NCBI GenBank assembly: GCA_963920575.1
Contig: OY986965.1
Span: forward strand, 28,018,007 to 28,082,006
DNA length: 64,000 bases
Direction: 5' to 3'
Source: Narthecium ossifragum
Lineage: Eukaryota; Streptophyta; Magnoliopsida; Dioscoreales; Nartheciaceae
Positions 24,996 through 36,200 of this stretch are shown here, in pieces (position 1 is the first letter of the stretch; each line of letters starts with the position of its first letter). The translations under genes were made by a program, and so were the position numbers. The notes beneath the pieces were generated by a model. The model did no database searches. It was given only the letters and a program-made list of their open reading frames with translations, and was not told the origin of the DNA.

Positions 24996-26570
24996 CAAAT
25001 GTTTAGAGCAGATGCGAGAGATTGAGAACTTGATAGTTGCGAATCAAGTGCAGCAGGATGCGTACTGTGCCCAACATCACAGAAAGTCCTGGGTGAGAGA
25101 TGGGGACATGAATTCTGAGTTCTTCCACAAATCATTGGCAACTAAGGGGCACATGTCAAAGGTAAGGGATATCAAGCTCGAGGATGGTACTAAATGCGAG
25201 TCACATGAGGCAATTGTTGCGGCCTTCCTTAGACACTATGAAGGTCTGTGGCGCCGTGCTGGTCAGTGCCAGTCTCATATGATGCATAGTTGCCAGTGTT
25301 ACCAGTTGAGGATGGCGCTGCCTTGGTAGGAGCTGTCACAGAGGAAGAGATCAAGACTGTGTTGATTAGAATGGGGAAAAATAAGTGTCCTGGCCCTGAT
25401 GGCATGCCATGTGAGTTTTATCTACAATATTGGCATATTGTGGGCAGCAGTTTGGTGAAGATGATTCAGCATTTCTTTGCTACCAACTCTATGCCCTCGG
25501 GATGGAACGATACTTTTATTTCTTTCATCCCAAAGCGTAAGAACCCAAGGTGTATTAAGGATTATCGGCCGATAAGTATGTGCAATGTGTGCTACAAGTT
25601 GATCTCAGGGATTTTAGCTGAGCGTTTGAAACCTTTTCTGGGACAGCTGGTGGGAAGGAATCAGTCAGCTTTTATTCGTGGCCGATCAATATTGGATAAC
25701 ATTGGGGTGGCTCAGGAGCTGTTACATAATGTGAGGGTGGCTCCGAAGAATTCTCCATTGATGGCTGTGAAAGTTGTTGTGCGAGCAGCTTATGATTCAG
25801 TGAATTGGAAGTTTCTTCGTCTCGTTCTTGAGAAGATGGGATTTCCTAGTAGGTGGACTGACTGGGTGCTTGCTTGTGTAACCACTGCTCGTTTCTCCCT
25901 TATATTGAATGGGAGGGTGGTAGGACACTTCCGATCACGAAGAGGATTGCGACAAGGGGACCCATTATCTCCTTATCTGTTCCTATTGGTACAGGAGGTG
26001 CTCGCAGCTGTGTTACGCCAGCCGTTGCTAGAGTTGGAGGGTGTTCAGTATGCGAGAGGAAGATTGAAGGTTAGTCACTTGTTATTTGCTGATGATTGTT
26101 TGTTTGTGTCATCAGCGAGCCGTGTTGAAGCGAAAAAGCTGGCTAATGTTTTACATAGATTTCGCTTGTTGTCTGGTTTGGAGGTGAGCAAGGAGAAATC
26201 CAGTGTGAAATTTACACCAGGTATGTCGGCTCGTCGAAGGCAGAAGATCTTGGACAGTTTGGGTTATGTTGAGAAGGAAGGACCATGGCGATATCTAGGG
26301 GCACCTTTAAATGTCGAGTGTCTGCGTCAGGGGGACTTCAATTTTCTTGTTGATTCTGTGCAGGCCAAACTGAGCTCTTGGTCAGCTCTGAAGCTCTCAG
26401 AGGCTGGCAGGGTGATCCTGATACAATCAGTGCTTCAAGCGTTACCATTGTTTGTCATGTCGGCGATCCCGGTGCCTCAAGCTATCCTCAATCACATTGT
26501 AAGGCTTATTCGGGGGTTCCTTTGGCAGGGGAAGAAAGGAGGTCTGAGTACCGTAAGTTGGGAGATGGTC

Positions 26571-28978
26571 TGTCACACCCCGACCCAGAAAACCCATCCA
26601 GACGGGGCGTGAGGGTCCTAACACTATTCATCATCAACCGGCGCGATACAAAGCGGAAAAGATAAATAATTTAAACAATTGCATTCCAGAGGCTAAATAG
26701 ATTTAATCATAATATAACATCAAGTCGTACAGTGTCTGAATCCCAAAAATTTTCCTTTATGGTTACAACATATTAACATATATCAAAATGTACGACGAAT
26801 CATCCTACAGCAACCTCAAGCGCCTTTGGATGTGCTCACGCCGCCAAAAGCCGACCCAGCCGGCTCCACCGAAGAAGAACTGCCGCCTGCACCTGCAAAC
26901 GTAGCCCGGGTAGGAGTTAGCGATAAGCTCAGTAGGGTTCTACTCTACGGCACACTGAAAGGAAAAAAACAACAACAGTGTTGTCTCCCAGCCTAAGTCT
27001 AACGGATGCCACGGGTCCCATAACCCACCGATGTCCCAAAGGCTCCTGTCATGAACCTCTCTCCTGGTCACTCTACCAAGATCACCCTAAGCACTGACAG
27101 AGGAACAGTACCATGCAGGATCACCCTTACCCAGCAGGGATACCACTGCCTGGGGACCACGTCGGGAACACATCGGTTGCATCCTTAGCACTTGGCCTTG
27201 GAAGATAACACGACCTCTAAACCTCAACACTGATCAGAGTCAACTAGCGTGAATCCTCAAAGACATGAGACTTGATCAACAATCATACCCTACTCCTGAC
27301 TACCCATCCACGGCCCTAAGGCTAGATCCGAGCTACCCGAGAGCCTCGGATCGGCGACCTAAACCATCGCCCGCCTAACCTCAAATGCCTCTAATGCACA
27401 CAATGCATGAGCCTAGGCAAACATCTATCCTAGATGTCTCTATATGCCACATCAACAGTTATAGGTTCAACAGATATACAATAGCCCTCGGCACTCACCG
27501 GCAAGAGGCTAAGGTTCCACAATTCCTCATTAGCTAGCACTCATAGCTAGCTAATGGCTAAGCAAACAATCGAGCACTTAACTACAATCAATCATGTATT
27601 AATTGCAAGTAGAACCATAGGTTTTCTAAAAAGGAAAGAACATTTGAATCAATCTCAAACCAAATGGAAATCTTTTGAAAACCTCATCAAATCCCCCTAC
27701 ATGCTTCCCAACATGTTTAGATACTAATCCCCCATCGAAACCATTCCAGAAATACCTGAAAACCAAGTTCAACGGGTCACGGACGATGTCACGGTCGATC
27801 CGGGGATCGACCGTGAGGCCACGGACGATGCCATGGTCGATCCGGCGATCGACCGTGAAACCCATGCGAAGAAAACCAAGGGCGACGGTCGATCCATCCA
27901 TCGACCCTGAGAAGCCTAAAACCAAACAGCGCCTGACGGTCGATGCGACGGTTGACCGTCAGGTAAATGGCAAAAAGGAGGAACTCCCACGGTCGATCCA
28001 TGCATCGACCCTGGGAGGCTAAAATCCCAACAGAGCCCGACGGTCGATGCGACGGTCGATCCGACGGTCGATGCGACGGTCGATCCGACGGTCGACCGTC
28101 AGGCCCAGAAAGGGTAAAACAACACTTGACGGTCGATGCACCGATCGACCGTCGAGCCTTGGCATAGTTCATCAGAACAGTGCCAGAAATTCATTTCTTT
28201 GGATTTCAAGTATCAAATCATGTTGGAATAAGATGAAATCTTGCAAGCAAGTATATTTAGTAAAGGAGAAGCTAATGGAGTGAAGAAATCCAGTTTTCGA
28301 CGGTAAATCTCTTATCTAGGTCCAAATGGATAAAAACCGATAAAACGGCGATAATACGGAAACCAACCATTCAAATACTGAAATCTCAACGTAGGAATAC
28401 AGGAAATGAGTTACACTACACATACAAGGAGCTACAAACCATTCTAACATGTATTCCTACAGCGAAAGTGCAATAATCCTATCCTAGGAGAACCCGATCC
28501 AAGGATCGAGGTAGAAACACCTACTTGAGCAAGTAGGGTAGCTCCTCCACGCGTGCCACCAGCCGAGCCGCCAAGATCCAAGCTCCGAAAGCCGAAGTCT
28601 CCAACCCTAGCTCAGCCGAAGGAGAGAGAGAGAGAGGAGAAAACGACAGGAGAAGGAGAGAAGGAAAGAGAGAAAGAGACAGGCCTTATATAGAAATTCC
28701 AAATCTATCTCAGCTATCCAAATCGATCTTTCCCGATCGAGCTCCGATCCTCCGATCGGACGCACCCTAGGGATTCTAATCAAACACATACATCAATCAA
28801 AGTCAGTGTGTGGAACGCGGGTGTGAAACCGACCACCAGAGGGCATATTTACCAAAATGCCCCCGGGGTCCAAAACCGCCACACGATCGCCCGATCGTGC
28901 CCGACGCGGAACCAAACCAACAGGAAACCGGCTCTCGACCCACGTGGTCGAGTCAGGTCTAAGGGACGGGCCTTCACA
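26571..28978 (-). mobile_element. solo LTR A (2.4 kb) in the LINE
   Basis: Starts TGTCACACCCCGACCC and ends GGGCCTTCACA (TG...CA). Flanked by TGGTC at 26566-26570 and 28979-28983. The LINE frame resumes exactly (WEMVC then RHKLEGGLG). No internal retroelement genes. It is a reversed copy of solo LTR B; the orientation is inferred from a TATATAAGG on the minus strand near 28692. It carries a GGTCGACC-type palindrome array. Confidence 0.85.
27774..28157. repeat. palindromic GGTCGAYC array in solo LTR A
   Basis: Dense tandem dyads of the type CACGGTCGATC...GATCGACCGTG, with DNA between of variable length. The densest part, near 28040-28100, alternates GACGGTCGATGC and GACGGTCGATCC. Confidence 0.9.
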
Positions 28979-29445
28979 TGGTCTGCCGTCACAAGCTGGA
29001 AGGAGGCTTGGGTTTACGTGATTTATCTCACTGGCAGGTTGCTCTACGTATGAAGAGGGCAGCAGGCCTGGTGGAGGACAAGGAGTCTCTTTGGTCCTCT
29101 GTGGTCCGAGCGAAGTATGGGCTTATGTCACCCTTGCCAAGAAGAAAGCCATATGCAAAATGCTCTATGTTGTGGCGATATGTATGTGCGGCATCTGAGG
29201 TGCTTAGGCAGGGACTGTTTTGGCCAATAGCTGTGAATAGCAATGTTCAGGTTTTTTAGGATTGGTGGGTGCAGGAGGGGCCGCTGAACAGGACTCCAAG
29301 CTTGGCAGTCCTTGATGAAGGACTGGAGAATTTAGAGGTATGTGATCTAATTACTGATGGGGTTTGGGATTCTTTAGGACTCTCCATTCTCTTTCACCCC
29401 TCTCTATCTGAGGCTGTTAGGGAGGTGCCGATTGAGGAGTCAACC

Positions 29446-32019
29446 TGTGAGGGCCCGTCCCTCAGACCTGGCTCGACCGCGTGGGTCGAGAGCCGGTTTC
29501 CTGTTGGTTTGGTTCCGCGTCGGGCACGATCGGGTGATCGTGTGGCGGTTTGGACCCCAGGAGCATTTTGGTAAATATGCCCCCTGGTGGTCGGTTTCAC
29601 ACCCGCGTTGCACCCACGGCCTTGGATTGATGTATGTGGTTGTTTAGAATGGTTAGGTGGGCCCGGGATCGGAAGATCCCAGCTCGGACGCGTTGAAGCT
29701 CGCTTTCGAGCTCGTTAGCGGGCCGGTGGGCTTTAGGTCCGTTAGTGGGCCTGGCCCGTTAAGGGCCTGGTTGGTGGAAAAGGGGTGGTTGGAGCAGTTG
29801 GCTCCAACCCCCACCTTCTCCCCGTTTTCCTTTCTTTCCTCCTCCTCTTCTCTTTCCTTCGGCTGGCTCTCTTCTTCTCCTCTCCTCTAGCCGCCGTCTC
29901 CTCTTCTTCTCCCTTCTCCCCTTCTCCTCCGGCTGGACTAGACCTTGGAGGACTGAGCTTTGAGCAGCGGATCTTCACGGCGCGGCTGGCTGGACGCGTG
30001 GAGAAGCTTCATTGTTTGCCCAGGTAGGTGTTTCTACCTCGATCCTTGGATCAGGTTCTACTAGGTTAGGTTCTGTGTGCCTTTGCTGTAGAACACCATG
30101 ATGGAATGCTTGTAGCTCTTGCTTATGTAGTGTAGCTCTTTTCCTGCCTTCCTACATTGCAAAATCTGGTATTGTAACGGTTAGTTTTCGTATTTCGCGA
30201 TTTTGTCGGTTTTTGGTTTTCCGACCTAAAATGGGATTTAACCATCAAAAACTGGATTTCTTTACATCATTGGATTCCCCACTTCAAAATACACTTGCTT
30301 GCAAGGTTTGATTGTCTTCCAACATGTTTCGATCCTTGAAATCTTAGAAAATGGATTTCCAGCTTTCTGCGTCCTGAGTTCGACGGTCGATCGGTGCATC
30401 GACCGTCAGGCTCGACGGTCGATCGATGTATCGACGGTCCGGCTTTAAAGTGCTTACTCTGGGCCTGACGGTCGACCGTCGGATCGACCGTCGCATCGTC
30501 CGTCAGGCTCTGTCGGGATTTTGGCCTCCCACGGTCGATGGGTCGATCGACCGTGGGCCCTCTCTCTTTTTCACCCCGCCTCACGGTCGACCGTCGGATC
30601 GACCGTGGCATCGTCCGTGAGGCTCTGTCTCGTTTTGGGCTCTCGACGGTCAATGGGCCGATCGACCGTCGCCCACGTGGTTTCCCTTGTTTTGGCATCA
30701 CGGTCGACCGTGGCATCGACCGTGACATCGTCCGTGGCCTCACGGTCGATCCTCGGATCGACCGTGACATCGTCCGTGACCCTTTGAACTTGGTTTTCTA
30801 GTATTTCTTAGTTGGTTTTGAAGGGGGATTATTATCCAAACATGTTGGGGAGCATGTAGGGGGATTTGATGAGGTTTTCAAAGGATTTTCCATCGGGTTT
30901 GAGAATCGAATCGCGGGTTTATCTTTTTGATGGATTTATGGATGGTTTTGCATTTAATACATGTTTGATAGTAATTAAATGCTTCATTGATTGCTTAACC
31001 ATTAGCTAGCTATGAGTGCTAGCTAATGAGGAACTGTGGAACCTTAGCCTCTTGCCGGCGAGTGCCGAGGGCTATTGTATATCTGTGGAACTTATAACTG
31101 CTGATTTGACATATAGAGACATCTAAGATAGATGCTTTCCTAGGATCATGCACTGTATGCATTAGAGGCATTTGAGGTTAGGCGGGCGATGTCTTGGATC
31201 GCCGATCCGAGGTTCTCGGGTAGCTCGGATCTAGCCTTAGGACCGTGGCTGGGTAGTCAGGATTAGGGTGTGATTGTCGATCTGAATCTCTGATGATTGA
31301 GGATTGTGATAGATGGCTTGAATCATTATTTGAGGTTTAGAGGTTGTGTTGTCTTCCAAGGCCAAGTGCTAAGGATGCAACCGAGGAGTTCCCGACGTGG
31401 TCCCCATGCAGTGGTATTCCTGCTGGGTAAGGGTGAGAGCCTGCATGTTACTGTTTCCGTGGCCTCCTGGTAACATGTTCAGGAGAGAGGTTTCATGACA
31501 GGAACCCTTGGGACATCGGTGGGTTATGGGACCCGTGGCATCCGTTAGACTTAGGCTGGGAGACAACACTGTTGTTGTTTTCCTCCTTTCAGTGTGCCGT
31601 AGAGTAGAACCCTACTGGGCTTTATGCTCATTCCTACCCGGGCTGCGTTTGCAGGTGCAGGCGGCAGTTCCTCTTCAGTGGAGCTGGCAGGATCGGCCTT
31701 GGGCGGCGCGAGCTCATTCAGAGGCGCTTGAGGTGGCTCGAGGATTATCTGTTGTACCTTTTGATGTATATTTATGCATGTTGTAAACCTTTGAGGATTT
31801 TTGAGAATCTTGTCTTATATCTGTACCTTGAAGGTTTTTGTGGCAAATATTAATCAGTACAACTTGATGTTATATGAATTAAATATCTGTTGCCTCTGGA
31901 TTATAAATTGTTTAAATTTATCCGTCTTTCCGCATTTGTATCACGTCAATTGAAGATGAATAGTGATAGGAACCCTCACGTCCCGATTCCGGATGGGTTT
32001 TCTGGGTCGGGGCGTGACA
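29446..32019 (+). mobile_element. solo LTR B (2.6 kb) in the LINE
   Basis: Starts TGTGAGGGCCCGTCCC and ends GGGTCGGGGCGTGACA. Flanked by CAACC at 29441-29445 and 32020-32024. It is the same family as solo LTR A but inserted in the opposite orientation about 470 bp of LINE sequence away. Shared blocks include the CTAGCTAATG / TCGGCACTCACCGGCAAG region and the GTTGCAGGTGCAGGCGG stretch in reverse. Confidence 0.87.
30380..30779. repeat. palindromic GGTCGACC array in solo LTR B
   Basis: About twenty CGGTCGAYC or GATCGACCG half-sites, plus CATCGTCCGT variants, at the same relative place as in solo LTR A. Confidence 0.9.
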
Positions 32020-32749
32020 CAACCACCCTTGTTAGGCCTACGTGGAGGTGGAATAAGTCAGGAGTTGTAACTACGGCCTCCTGTTATCAATTTTTGGAGT
32101 CCAAGAGTCGATGTATGGTAGAGGAGGATGATGTCAAGTTTTGGAAGGGTATTTGGTATGTCCCGGCAGGCCCCAGACCGCGCTTCTTCTTGGGGCGTTT
32201 GGCTCACGGTAAGGTTCCCACTCTCTCAAAGCTGTGGGATTTGTGTTTGGCTAGTGATAAGTCATGTCCGCGATGTGGCTACGAGGATGAAGATCTGGAA
32301 CATCTCCTTTAGTTGTGGGGTGGCCAGACGGGTATGGGCTGGTGTGTTGCAGGGGCTTCAAGGAGTACCTGACCAGCTATATCTTCCAACATGTTTTGAA
32401 ATTTTGTCTAGATCAAGCAAGTTGGAGTCGATATGTACATTGAAGTCAGTTGTGGCATATAGTATTTGGATTCTTTGGAAGTAGAGATGCTGTAAAGTTT
32501 TTGGGGAGGAGGCTTTAGGGGAGGATGATATGGTACGGTCAATTTTGTGGCAGGTCAAGGAGTTCAAACTCTTAAATAATAAATCTAAGCAGATAGGGAG
32601 GAATGTTATTGGTGGTGGGGAAGGCATGCGATGTCAAGTAGATGCATCTGTAGCCTCCTTGCAGCATCTGGCAGGATTGGGCGTTGTTTGTGTGGATGTA
32701 GAGGGTGTTGTTGTTGGGTTTTGTTCCTCCCATGAGAAACTGAAGAAAG

Positions 32750-32958
32750 GGTCGATCCAACCTTGGAGTGATACAGACGATCGACCGCCAGAAGTCCACG
32801 GTCGACCGCGAGCCATCGACGGTCGATCGTGACATCGACCGTCGCTTGCTGTCAAGGAAAAGGCTTCGCAGGGTCGATACGAGGATCGACCGTCCGCTTC
32901 TGCACAGTTCCACGGTCGACCGCGAGAAGGCCACGGTCGACCGTCAGATCGACCGTGA
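32750..32958. repeat. palindromic GGTCGACC array in solo LTR D
   Basis: CACGGTCGACCGCGAG, GACGGTCGATCGTGAC and GATCGACCGTC units in about 210 bp, ending about 70 bp upstream of the TATA box. Confidence 0.9.
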
Positions 32959-33029
32959 GTATAGTCGGTTGAGATTCCGGATTTGATCTGACGGCTCAGA
33001 TCTATTCCGGGATTAAACTCTTTAGTGGC

Positions 33030-33038
33030 TATAAATAG
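33030..33038 (+). promoter_or_regulatory. TATA box of solo LTR D
   Basis: TATAAATAG within the LTR, downstream of the palindrome array. Confidence 0.6.
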
Positions 33039-33844
33039 GGTTAGTGTGTAACCCTAATGGGAGTGGCTTGATATCAAAAACCCTAGAGAGAGGTCTTTGG
33101 GGGCTTGATAGAAAGTAGGGCTTGAGAGAAAGCAAAGACAGAGAGAGATCTGTAGGGAGGGAAGAGAGAAGATTTATATGTGAGAGTTGAGTGATATAGT
33201 CTTGTAAATCTCCTCATATATATTGAAAGATTCTCTTCTTCCCGTGGTTTTTCCTTCGCGGTGATTTGCTGGGAGGTTTTCCACGTTAAATTCTGGTGTC
33301 TCTTTTCTCCTTTCCTTATTTCTTTTGGTGCTTTCCATCCTGATTTCATCCCCGCCGGATTTCCTAACAGTTGTTCTGTGGGATGAGGCATCAATTGTGG
33401 TAGTTAACTCTGTTGTTCATGCTGAACTAATGGCTACCTTGCGTGCAGTGGAACTAGCGGTTAACATGGGGGCTACAAAAGTAGTGGTGGAGAGTGATTC
33501 ACTCTTTGCAGTTGGTATGGTGGAGGGCAAGGTTCCATGGATTGAGCACTGTATCGAGGTGCTATGCAAGATATGGTCTTTGGGTATGAAGTTAATCAGT
33601 CTGCAGGTACTTTATATTCCTAGGGAGTTGAATGAGCTCCCGGATGGTGTAGCACGACAAGCCCGTATGGTTTCGGAGGTTTTTTCTATGGAGTTAGAGT
33701 TGTCTGATGTTGATGTAGATGAGTTTGGCCTCTATGGCCATCAGGTTACCTAGTGTGTGGGGTGGGTTTCCCAGCTTAGACTGGTTTTTAGCTTCGGCTT
33801 AACTTCTCAAAAAAAAAAAAAAAAAAAGTATCCGCGATCTGCAT

Positions 33845-34493
33845 GATGATCCATACAGCCAGCGTAAGTTAGATGCATTCATTTCCCCCTCCGAGCGTTG
33901 TCACCGCTGCTCTCCACACCAGCATATTTTATGAGAAAATATGCTCATAAATTTAATCGACATGAATTTATTTCTAAATAAATCTACTTAGAAAATTCAG
34001 GAATGGTTATTTCTTAACGCCCTGTCCAAGATTACGTAATAAAAGAACCAAAAAAGTCATAAACAGTGGTCCATAGAAAATGTTAGGCTTTAAATTGACT
34101 TTAGAGTCTTGAATGAACGGCCCTGATAGGTGCCATTATTTTGGACGTATTATTAAATCATTTTTTAAAGAGATGGGGAACATTCTAATTCATCCAAGCT
34201 CACAGGAAACTTGCGGGGTGGCAGGCCTATAGTAGTTCATCACCAACGATGACCCTCAATCGTTGTGTTTTTGACCAAGGTTTGAGATCGGAAAAAAAAA
34301 TTATTGGGTGAAAAAGGAAAATATCAAATAAAAAAATTGTTATTAGCCGTCCAATCAAAACTCAAAAAAATTGAGATTCCTCACTACGTCGATGAGCATA
34401 TTCGGCAAACTGAAGGCCTCTGTTTTTTTTGCCTTAGCTGTCGTACCCCTCCCCTCAGGCCTCACACGGTCACACCTTTCCCAAAGTAAAAAA
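33845..34493. other. intergenic region
   Basis: No gene recognised. The open frame at 34304-34489 has no domain. Confidence 0.4.
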
Positions 34494-35189
34494 GGATAAT
34501 TACATATATGTTTTTGAAAATCTATGAATTTACATAATTACTTTTAAATTTCCCAAATTTACAAAGTTACTTCGAAAAACATATCATATTTATATGGTTA
34601 TCCATCGAGTTATTTTTCCATCAAATATATGAGAATATTCCCTTGGCGTTGTTTGGGGCTGGTCGAATGACTTTTATACTCTCACAACTACATTGATTTT
34701 TAAACTCGAATAAAAAAACTCTAATGACCATATCATTCCTCTCTACCCTTAACCCCAAAAAAACCCTAGAATTCAAAAAAAAAACATAAAAAATTCTTCC
34801 TCTATACACTTATGTCAACTATTCTAGTCCGATTGATGATAAGTGGCATTTAATTTAGGTATACAAATTTGGATATTTGATGTTTTGATATGTAGTGTTT
34901 AACCCTTGTCATGTCATTTTTACAAACAGAAGGTAACAAAAAGATAAATACGTTATTTGTTTATGTTTTATGGAGTAATCTTGTAAATTTTGAAAAATTA
35001 AAGGTAATTGTGTAAATTCATATTTAGTGTACCGTTTAACAATTGGCACGTCACTTTGATAAATGAAAGGTAACGTAAGGATAAATACGTTATTTGTTTA
35101 TGTTTTTCGGGATAATATTGTAAATTTTGAAAAGTTAGGAGTACTTGTGTAAATTCAAAGGTTTTTTTGGAGGCATACATATAATTACC
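34494..35189. mobile_element. candidate MITE with internal direct duplication
   Basis: GGATAATTACATATATG at the left end is matched in reverse by CATACATATAATTACC at the right. Further arms pair (GAATTTACATAATTAC with GTACTTGTGTAAATTC). A block of about 135 bp containing GATAAATACGTTATTTG is present twice (about 34892-35024 and 35024-35160). No clean target duplication. Confidence 0.6.
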
Positions 35190-35537
35190 ATACACAAAAA
35201 AGAAGAAGAAGAGAACATTAACAACAGTACCATAATTTAGGGAGATCTATGGTGCTATTAATACGTCAAAGACAACTCCCTGTTCTTCATGCTTAATTAC
35301 TATCAGTTTGAACCCATCAAGATTTGCATCATGATTCTAAAAATTATAAGGGGGACCTAATTAGCCAATGCCAGGGAGGATGAGCAGGAACCGTACGTCC
35401 TGAATGGCCCAATAAGATTGAGATCACTGGGACTATGAGAAACGCTAGACTTCTTAAATACAGAAAGTAGCCCATCAAATATGTTTCAGAATGTTGATCA
35501 AGTCACTATGACGACGAAATTAAACATTCTTCAAGGT
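35190..35537. other. intergenic region
   Basis: No gene or clear element seen. Confidence 0.4.
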
Positions 35538-35540
35538 CTT

Positions 35541-35922
35541 GTTTGGTTGAGGGATAATGATTCATTATCCCGGGTTAAGTCCATTTTATTCCTGCATTAC
35601 AATCAAACACCATCTAATTTCCACTTTTATCTCCATCCCTATCCTCACTTTATCCTTACTTTTCAACCAATCATTACTACATTTTTTCTTCTTTTCAACC
35701 AATCACATCAATTTTATCCTTACTTTTTCACTTTTCAACCGATCATTATTTCATTATCCCTACTTTTCAACCAATCACATCAACTTTATTTATACTTTTT
35801 CAACCAAACGTTACTAATTTATCACTACTTTTCAATAAAATACCATACATATCCCACTACTTATCCCAGAATACCAATTCCCATTCCCTCTAATTCCGAG
35901 ATAGTCTATCCCTCAACCAAAG
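35541..35922. mobile_element. candidate hAT-type MITE
   Basis: GTTTGGTTGAGGGATA at 35541-35556 is matched in reverse by TATCCCTCAACCAAA at 35907-35921. The interior has repeated TTTTCAACCAATCA units (about 35655-35815). No clear 8-bp duplication. Confidence 0.55.
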
Positions 35923-36102
35923 GAGGCCCAAATGGGCACTTCCAGTGGGCAGGAGCGACCGAGCGAGTCTGACTCGAGATGGAATTCAGGAATTAATTAT
36001 AAGTAGATTCACACGATTCACAGCAGCAGTCAAACAATCAATCGTCATCGACATTCTCCCGGACGGCCAAATCATGTTGGCCATCATGCTTCACATCAAC
36101 CA

Positions 36103-36156
36103 TGGATAAGCCTTCGATCTTTTATATAGGTGCAGTGATGTGTGTATATATATCCA
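36103..36156 (+). promoter_or_regulatory. upstream ORF duplicating the NFD4 start
   Basis: ATGGATAAGCCTTCG at 36103 is repeated almost exactly at 36201. The upstream copy reads MDKPSIFYIG and stops after about 17 codons. It probably arose by local duplication of the start region and would act as an upstream ORF. Confidence 0.55.
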
Positions 36157-36200
36157 TGTCTAGATAGATAGATTTAGTTATTGTGGAGAGCTAGCTAGCC

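Larger units (their letters stand above)
32712..33369 (+). mobile_element. solo LTR D (658 bp, Copia-type) in LINE RNase H
   Basis: Starts TGTTGGGTTTTG and ends TTTCCTAACA. Flanked by GTTGT at 32707-32711 and 33370-33374. The LINE frame joins exactly across it (EGVV then LWDEAS). It has TATAAATAG at 33030-33038 and the GTTTTCCACGTTAAA box near the 3' end typical of Tork-like Copia LTRs, as in element F. Confidence 0.9.
25010..33753 (+). pseudogene. LINE ORF2 remnant: reverse transcriptase, zf-RVT, RNase H
   Basis: The coding order is linker (WVRDGDMNSEFFHKS, about 25090), reverse transcriptase (25290-26570; RPISMCNVCYKLIS, RGLRQGDPLSPYLF, LLFADDCLF), thumb/connection (28979-29445), zinc-binding RVT domain (about 32040-32310; CPRCGYEDEDLEHLL) and a type I RNase H split by solo LTR D (VDASVASLQ at about 32640; HAEL, VESDS at 33419-33500). 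Damage: a frameshift near 25300, a stop near 29258, a frameshift near 32305, a TAG near 32482, and Val where the motif A catalytic Asp (KVD) is expected at about 25770. It is not functional. Confidence 0.88.
24972..33827 (+). mobile_element. 5'-truncated L1-type LINE, with three solo LTRs inside
   Basis: The non-LTR retrotransposon is flanked by a perfect 17-bp duplication, GTATCCGCGATCTGCAT, at 24955-24971 and 33828-33844, and ends in about 19 A residues. LINE sequence occupies 24972-26570, 28979-29445, 32020-32711 and 33370-33827. The gaps are solo LTRs A, B and D, each with its own 5-bp duplication. Without the inserts the body is about 3.2 kb. The endonuclease region is missing, so the copy was 5'-truncated on insertion. 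Confidence 0.92.

Noticed and set aside
27774..28157. Possible CRISPR array
   Set aside because: Plant nuclear context, no constant repeat plus unique equal-length spacers, and no cas genes; the dyads sit in LTRs.
27675..28172. Frames with RPSDRPSHRPSDRP-type repeats in solo LTRs A and B
   Set aside because: They translate the palindromic DNA array on both strands and lie inside non-coding LTRs.
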